From: Candidatus [Bacteroides] periocalifornicus
GTDB taxonomy: Bacteria; Bacteroidota; Bacteroidia; Bacteroidales; CAJPTX01
NCBI GenBank assembly: GCA_001421095.1
Contig: LIIK01000052.1
Span: forward strand, 1-16,975
DNA: 16,975 nucleotides
Direction: 5' to 3'
Of this stretch, positions 14,511-16,975 are shown piece by piece. Below the pieces are notes generated by a model, which saw only the letters and a list, made by a program, of their open reading frames with translations, searched no databases and had not been told where the DNA came from. How positions within the stretch are numbered: the first letter of the stretch is position 1; each line of letters starts with the position of its first letter. Both the position numbers and the translations under genes were made by a program.

Positions 14511-14624
14511 CATACCAACGCCGTACCAACTTAACACCAACTCTAGTGCATGTTCGGATTTCGCCTTAAAGCGAAATCCGAACATGCAGCGACCCTGGTA
14601 CGGCGATGGTACGACGTTGGTACG
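14511..14624. repeat. 114-bp inverted repeat with 11-bp phased units
   Basis: The centre is a perfect 18-bp inverted repeat (14547-14564 with 14571-14588) around the loop CTTAAA. Outside it, the left arm carries TACCAAC, TACCAAC and CACCAAC starting at 14513, 14524 and 14535, an exact 11-base period. The right arm carries GGTA at 14597, 14608 and 14619, also every 11 bases and in exact mirror register. The outer 20 bases of the two arms agree at 17 positions after reverse complement. There is no flanking T run and no protein-coding potential. Confidence 0.85.
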
Positions 14625-14826
14625 GGGTTGTATCTAATTGGGTAGAACACATGTTTGGAATGAAAGCGGGCGAACTTTTCCGTTCCGCCCGTCACCATTT
14701 CGGGGTATCATTGTTGCGTGTAATGCTTGCGGGTTGGTGGATTTCTGGGTATGGTTCACCGGGTTTTCTTCGGGGGTCGTGGAATCAGTAGGGGAAAATT
14801 ATTGGGAAAACTTTAACTTCGCGCTC

Positions 14827-14835
14827 TAAATTTTG
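14827..14835 (+). promoter_or_regulatory. possible -7 box for the chemoreceptor gene
   Basis: TAAATTTTG resembles TAnnTTTG with one extra base and lies 42 bases before the ATG at 14878. An ATTG stands upstream at a loose distance. This is a weak candidate. Confidence 0.25.
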
Positions 14836-14877
14836 CATCGGTTAGTCCCGGTTGCGCTATATGATACGTAGAGTGCT

Positions 14878-16761
14878 ATGGCGAGACGAGTCCATATAAT
14901 GAACCACATATCTATGGTGGCCGGGGGTATGGCTGCGGGGATGGTGCTGGTTCTCATTGCTATTTTTGGCTATTGGCTCATCCAGAGCGAGCTAGAGCTA
15001 CAGCATCGTCGTCTGGAGGAAGCTGTTCGTGGGCTTTCGGCCAGCCTGCAGAGCCAGTGCCTTCGCGATGCCGCCTACGCGGAGGCCTTGGCGGCCATGA
15101 GCGGACCTGTGTATGATGCCCCCGCGCTGCGCATCCCCTTTGTGCAGATGGGGCGCTGCGTGGTGGAGCGGCTGCCCGAGCTCATGGCGGTGGGCATCGT
15201 GTTCGAGCCGCAGAAGGCCGATAGCGGCTTTATCGGCCACCCGTGGAGCGAGTACGATGGGCGCTATATCCCGTACATTTACCATGATCGCAGGGAGAAT
15301 AGGGTGCTGGAAGATACCTGCCTAAACCATTACTACCCAGACCGTGAGGGCGGTTGGTACTACCCAACCCTGCGCGATGGTAAGCTGATGGCCACCGATG
15401 CCTACAAGGAGGTTATGCCGGGCGGCGACTCTGTGTATATGCTTACGCTGGCCAGCCCAGTGCGCAGCGCAGATGGCCAGGTGCGTGGGGTGGCATCCAC
15501 CGATATGGATGTGGACGCGATGATGCGCTCTGTGGAGAATTTCGAGGCGCTAGGCGGTGCGGTGCGGCTCCATTTCTACGCTGCCTCTGGCGCGCTTTTG
15601 GCCAGCAATGGACAGGGGCGCGCCCTGCGCGAGGAGGAGTACCAGCGGGTGCGGCGGCAGGCCGTGGAGCTCGATATGCACCAGGTGCAGAACGAGGAGG
15701 TGGGCGAGTGCCTGGTGGTGGCTGTACCCATACACCTCGCGCCGGGCTCGAGGCCCATGGTGGCTGTGGCCTCGGTAGATCGGCAGGCATTCCTCCTCCC
15801 CATCTACTCCCGCCTGGGCTGGGTTGTTTTCTTCTCATGCATCATGCTCGCCCTTTCAGGAATTATTGGCAGCTATCTACTGCACAAGCAGCTAGCCCCG
15901 CTAAAGAGGGTGCAGCATACGGCGGGAGAGATTACCCAGGGCAACCTTGCGATGGACATAAATGCCGCGATAGGGGAAAGCAGATATATTGAGATCCAAT
16001 CGATTAGAGAATCCTTTATGGCCATGAGGGATTCGTTGCACGATATTATCGCCCGGATAGAAGAATCTGCCCAGGTGCTTAAAACCCAGAGTACGCACTT
16101 TGCCAACTCGGCGGGCAGCGTGTCACGGTCGGCGGTAGGGCAGATGCAGGTGGTAGACAGCATAAAGGGCCAGAGCGCCGTGGCCGCCTCGGTGGTTACC
16201 GCGGTGAATAGCACCACCGACATGGTGACTGATGCCCAGCAGAAGCTCTCGGGCATATTCTCGCAGGTCTACCTGGGGCTGGAGCAGAACCTCTCTGAGG
16301 GGCGCAAGATGCAGGACGGTAGCACAAAGCTCATATCGCTAGCCCGGCAGACCAATATCCTCGCGCTGAATGCCGCGGTGGAGGCATCGCGCGCCGGGAG
16401 AGAGGGGGCGGGATTCGCGGTGATTGCCACCCAAATCCGCAATTTGGCCGACGAGAGTAGCCGGATTGCCAAGGGGATGCTCACCCTGGCCGATGACAAC
16501 ATGCGCACGGCCACCGAGCTCGATAACCATTCTAAGACGCTGCAGGAGGTATTTCAGCAGCTTAGCGAGGCGGGGCAGCAGCTGGGCGATGAGATGGTGC
16601 GGATGCAGGCTGCCGTGAAAACGCTCGACGGGGAGCTGGGCACCATGCAGGAGAATGCCCACGAGGGGGCCGCGGTGAGCGAACAGTTCAGCGCGAGCAG
16701 TGGCCAGCTGGTGCACACGGCGGAGGTCTTGCAGCAATCGGTGCAGCATTTCAAGCTGTGA
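14878..16761 (+). CDS. methyl-accepting chemotaxis-type receptor with Cache sensor
   Basis: A 627-residue transmembrane receptor. Membrane segments lie at about 13-35 and 313-334. Between them is an extracytoplasmic domain of about 275 residues that looks like a double Cache ligand sensor: GGWYYPTLRDGKLMATDAYK (158-177) and VRSADGQVRGVASTDMDVDAM (195-215) follow that family's pattern. A HAMP linker follows (about 336-390, LAPLKRVQHTAGEITQGNL). The cytoplasmic coiled-coil has the conserved hairpin tip LARQTNILALNAAVEASRAG (488-507) and GFAVIATQIRNLADES (512-527), the part that contacts CheA and CheW in known receptors. The signalling domain (about 390-627) is short, and there is no C-terminal CheR-binding pentapeptide. 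No che genes lie nearby. Its output in this lineage is unknown. The receptor class is certain and the role is not. Confidence 0.93.
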   Translation: MARRVHIMNHISMVAGGMAAGMVLVLIAIFGYWLIQSELELQHRRLEEAVRGLSASLQSQCLRDAAYAEALAAMSGPVYDAPALRIPFVQMGRCVVERLPELMAVGIVFEPQKADSGFIGHPWSEYDGRYIPYIYHDRRENRVLEDTCLNHYYPDREGGWYYPTLRDGKLMATDAYKEVMPGGDSVYMLTLASPVRSADGQVRGVASTDMDVDAMMRSVENFEALGGAVRLHFYAASGALLASNGQGRALREEEYQRVRRQAVELDMHQVQNEEVGECLVVAVPIHLAPGSRPMVAVASVDRQAFLLPIYSRLGWVVFFSCIMLALSGIIGSYLLHKQLAPLKRVQHTAGEITQGNLAMDINAAIGESRYIEIQSIRESFMAMRDSLHDIIARIEESAQVLKTQSTHFANSAGSVSRSAVGQMQVVDSIKGQSAVAASVVTAVNSTTDMVTDAQQKLSGIFSQVYLGLEQNLSEGRKMQDGSTKLISLARQTNILALNAAVEASRAGREGAGFAVIATQIRNLADESSRIAKGMLTLADDNMRTATELDNHSKTLQEVFQQLSEAGQQLGDEMVRMQAAVKTLDGELGTMQENAHEGAAVSEQFSASSGQLVHTAEVLQQSVQHFKL

Positions 16762-16801
16762 AAATGAATCGGATGCGTATGCCGCATGCGTCGTATCGCC
16801 C

Positions 16802-16874
16802 TCCCCGCCAACGCCCGACTGTAGGGGCGGGGTCTTCACAACGCGAAGATTTCCCCGCCCGTAGCCTCCCCGCC
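16802..16874 (+). terminator. competing GC hairpins after the chemoreceptor gene
   Basis: TCCCCGCC occurs at 16802-16809, 16852-16859 and 16867-16874, with one complementary block, GGGGCGGGG, at 16824-16832. The block can pair with the first copy (7 bp, 16-base loop). It can instead pair with the second (8 bp) around a nested TCTTC/GAAGA hairpin (16833-16849) that is followed by TTT. It lies 41 bases past the stop and is the likeliest 3' end of this transcript, though the T run is short. Confidence 0.4.
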
Positions 16875-16922
16875 ATAATGCCCATGCCATGGCTCCCCCG
16901 CGGCCTCCCATCTATGGGGATC

Positions 16923-16959
16923 AATGGTCTTTATCACGGCGCGGCGCACCGCGTTGGTT
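16923..16959 (-). repeat. possible palindromic repeat copy 7
   Basis: On the minus strand CGCGGTGCGCCGCGCCGTGA resembles the core of the copy at 14445-14480, and AAGACCATTG also occurs near it. Similarity is limited to GC-rich bases, so membership is doubtful. Confidence 0.3.
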
Positions 16960-16975
16960 AGGGAGGGCACTCGCG

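Larger units (their letters stand above)
14273..14877. other. intergenic region between ssrA and the chemoreceptor gene
   Basis: These 605 bases have no recognisable gene. The open frames seen here (such as 14243-14518 minus and 14606-14791 plus) resemble nothing known and cross repeats or ssrA. The region contains the ssrA promoter box, a palindromic repeat copy with its companion motif (14445-14504), the 114-bp palindrome (14511-14624) and, near the end, the presumed promoter of the chemoreceptor gene. Confidence 0.65.

Noticed and set aside
14243..14518. 91-codon minus-strand frame
   Set aside because: It overlaps the 5' end and promoter of ssrA and the palindromic repeat. Coding is implausible.
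14511..14624. CRISPR-like array of short repeats
   Set aside because: The units are 7-9 bases at an 11-base period with mirror symmetry and no unique spacers, so it is a palindromic element and not a CRISPR array.

Overview
This window looks like chromosome from a Bacteroidetes bacterium, most likely order Bacteroidales and close to Porphyromonas. Four things point there. A type IX secretion gene (porQ) runs into cmk and ispH, an order I recall from Porphyromonas gingivalis. There is a membrane-lipoprotein-style dipeptidyl peptidase IV of family S9B. The tmRNA tag reads GNENFALAA, close to the Bacteroidales GENNYALAA type. Promoters match the Bacteroidetes TTTG-N19-TAnnTTTG pattern, and clear Shine-Dalgarno sites are scarce. 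Lineage and gene-order statements come from memory, not from a search.

Layout. Positions 1-467 have no credible gene and hold a cluster of short palindromic repeats. On the minus strand, 468-2108 encodes a membrane hybrid sensor kinase whose kinase half is degenerate (arginine at the phospho-acceptor histidine) but whose receiver is intact. It lies 57 bases downstream of a LysE-family exporter (2166-2801), which has a textbook promoter. Next come a pseudaminic-acid-type cytidylyltransferase (2942-3637, plus) and, convergent with it, an O6-alkylguanine-DNA alkyltransferase (3725-4282, minus), with repeats between their 3' ends.

A seven-gene plus-strand operon fills 4478-11016: PaaI-like thioesterase, porQ, cmk, ispH, manA, tgt and an LptG-type permease. 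Gaps are 13 bases or less, or the genes overlap. It joins envelope biogenesis (T9SS, LPS transport, sugar phosphate) with core metabolism (CMP kinase, isoprenoids, queuosine tRNA modification). It ends at a strong 20-bp UUCG hairpin that also serves the convergent dipeptidyl peptidase gene (11277-13472, minus).

Upstream of the peptidase, on the same strand, lies the tmRNA gene ssrA (13869-14272) with its own terminator and a TACCTTTG promoter box. The 605-base gap from 14273 to 14877 holds another repeat copy and a striking 114-bp palindrome with 11-bp phased repeats. The last gene (14878-16761, plus) is a methyl-accepting chemotaxis-type receptor with a Cache sensor, unexpected in a lineage usually lacking flagella. 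The tail holds GC-rich sequence with competing hairpins.

The points most worth following up are the kinase-dead hybrid sensor, the chemoreceptor, the dispersed palindrome family with its companion motif, the phased palindrome, the zinc-less Tgt and the insertion in Cmk.
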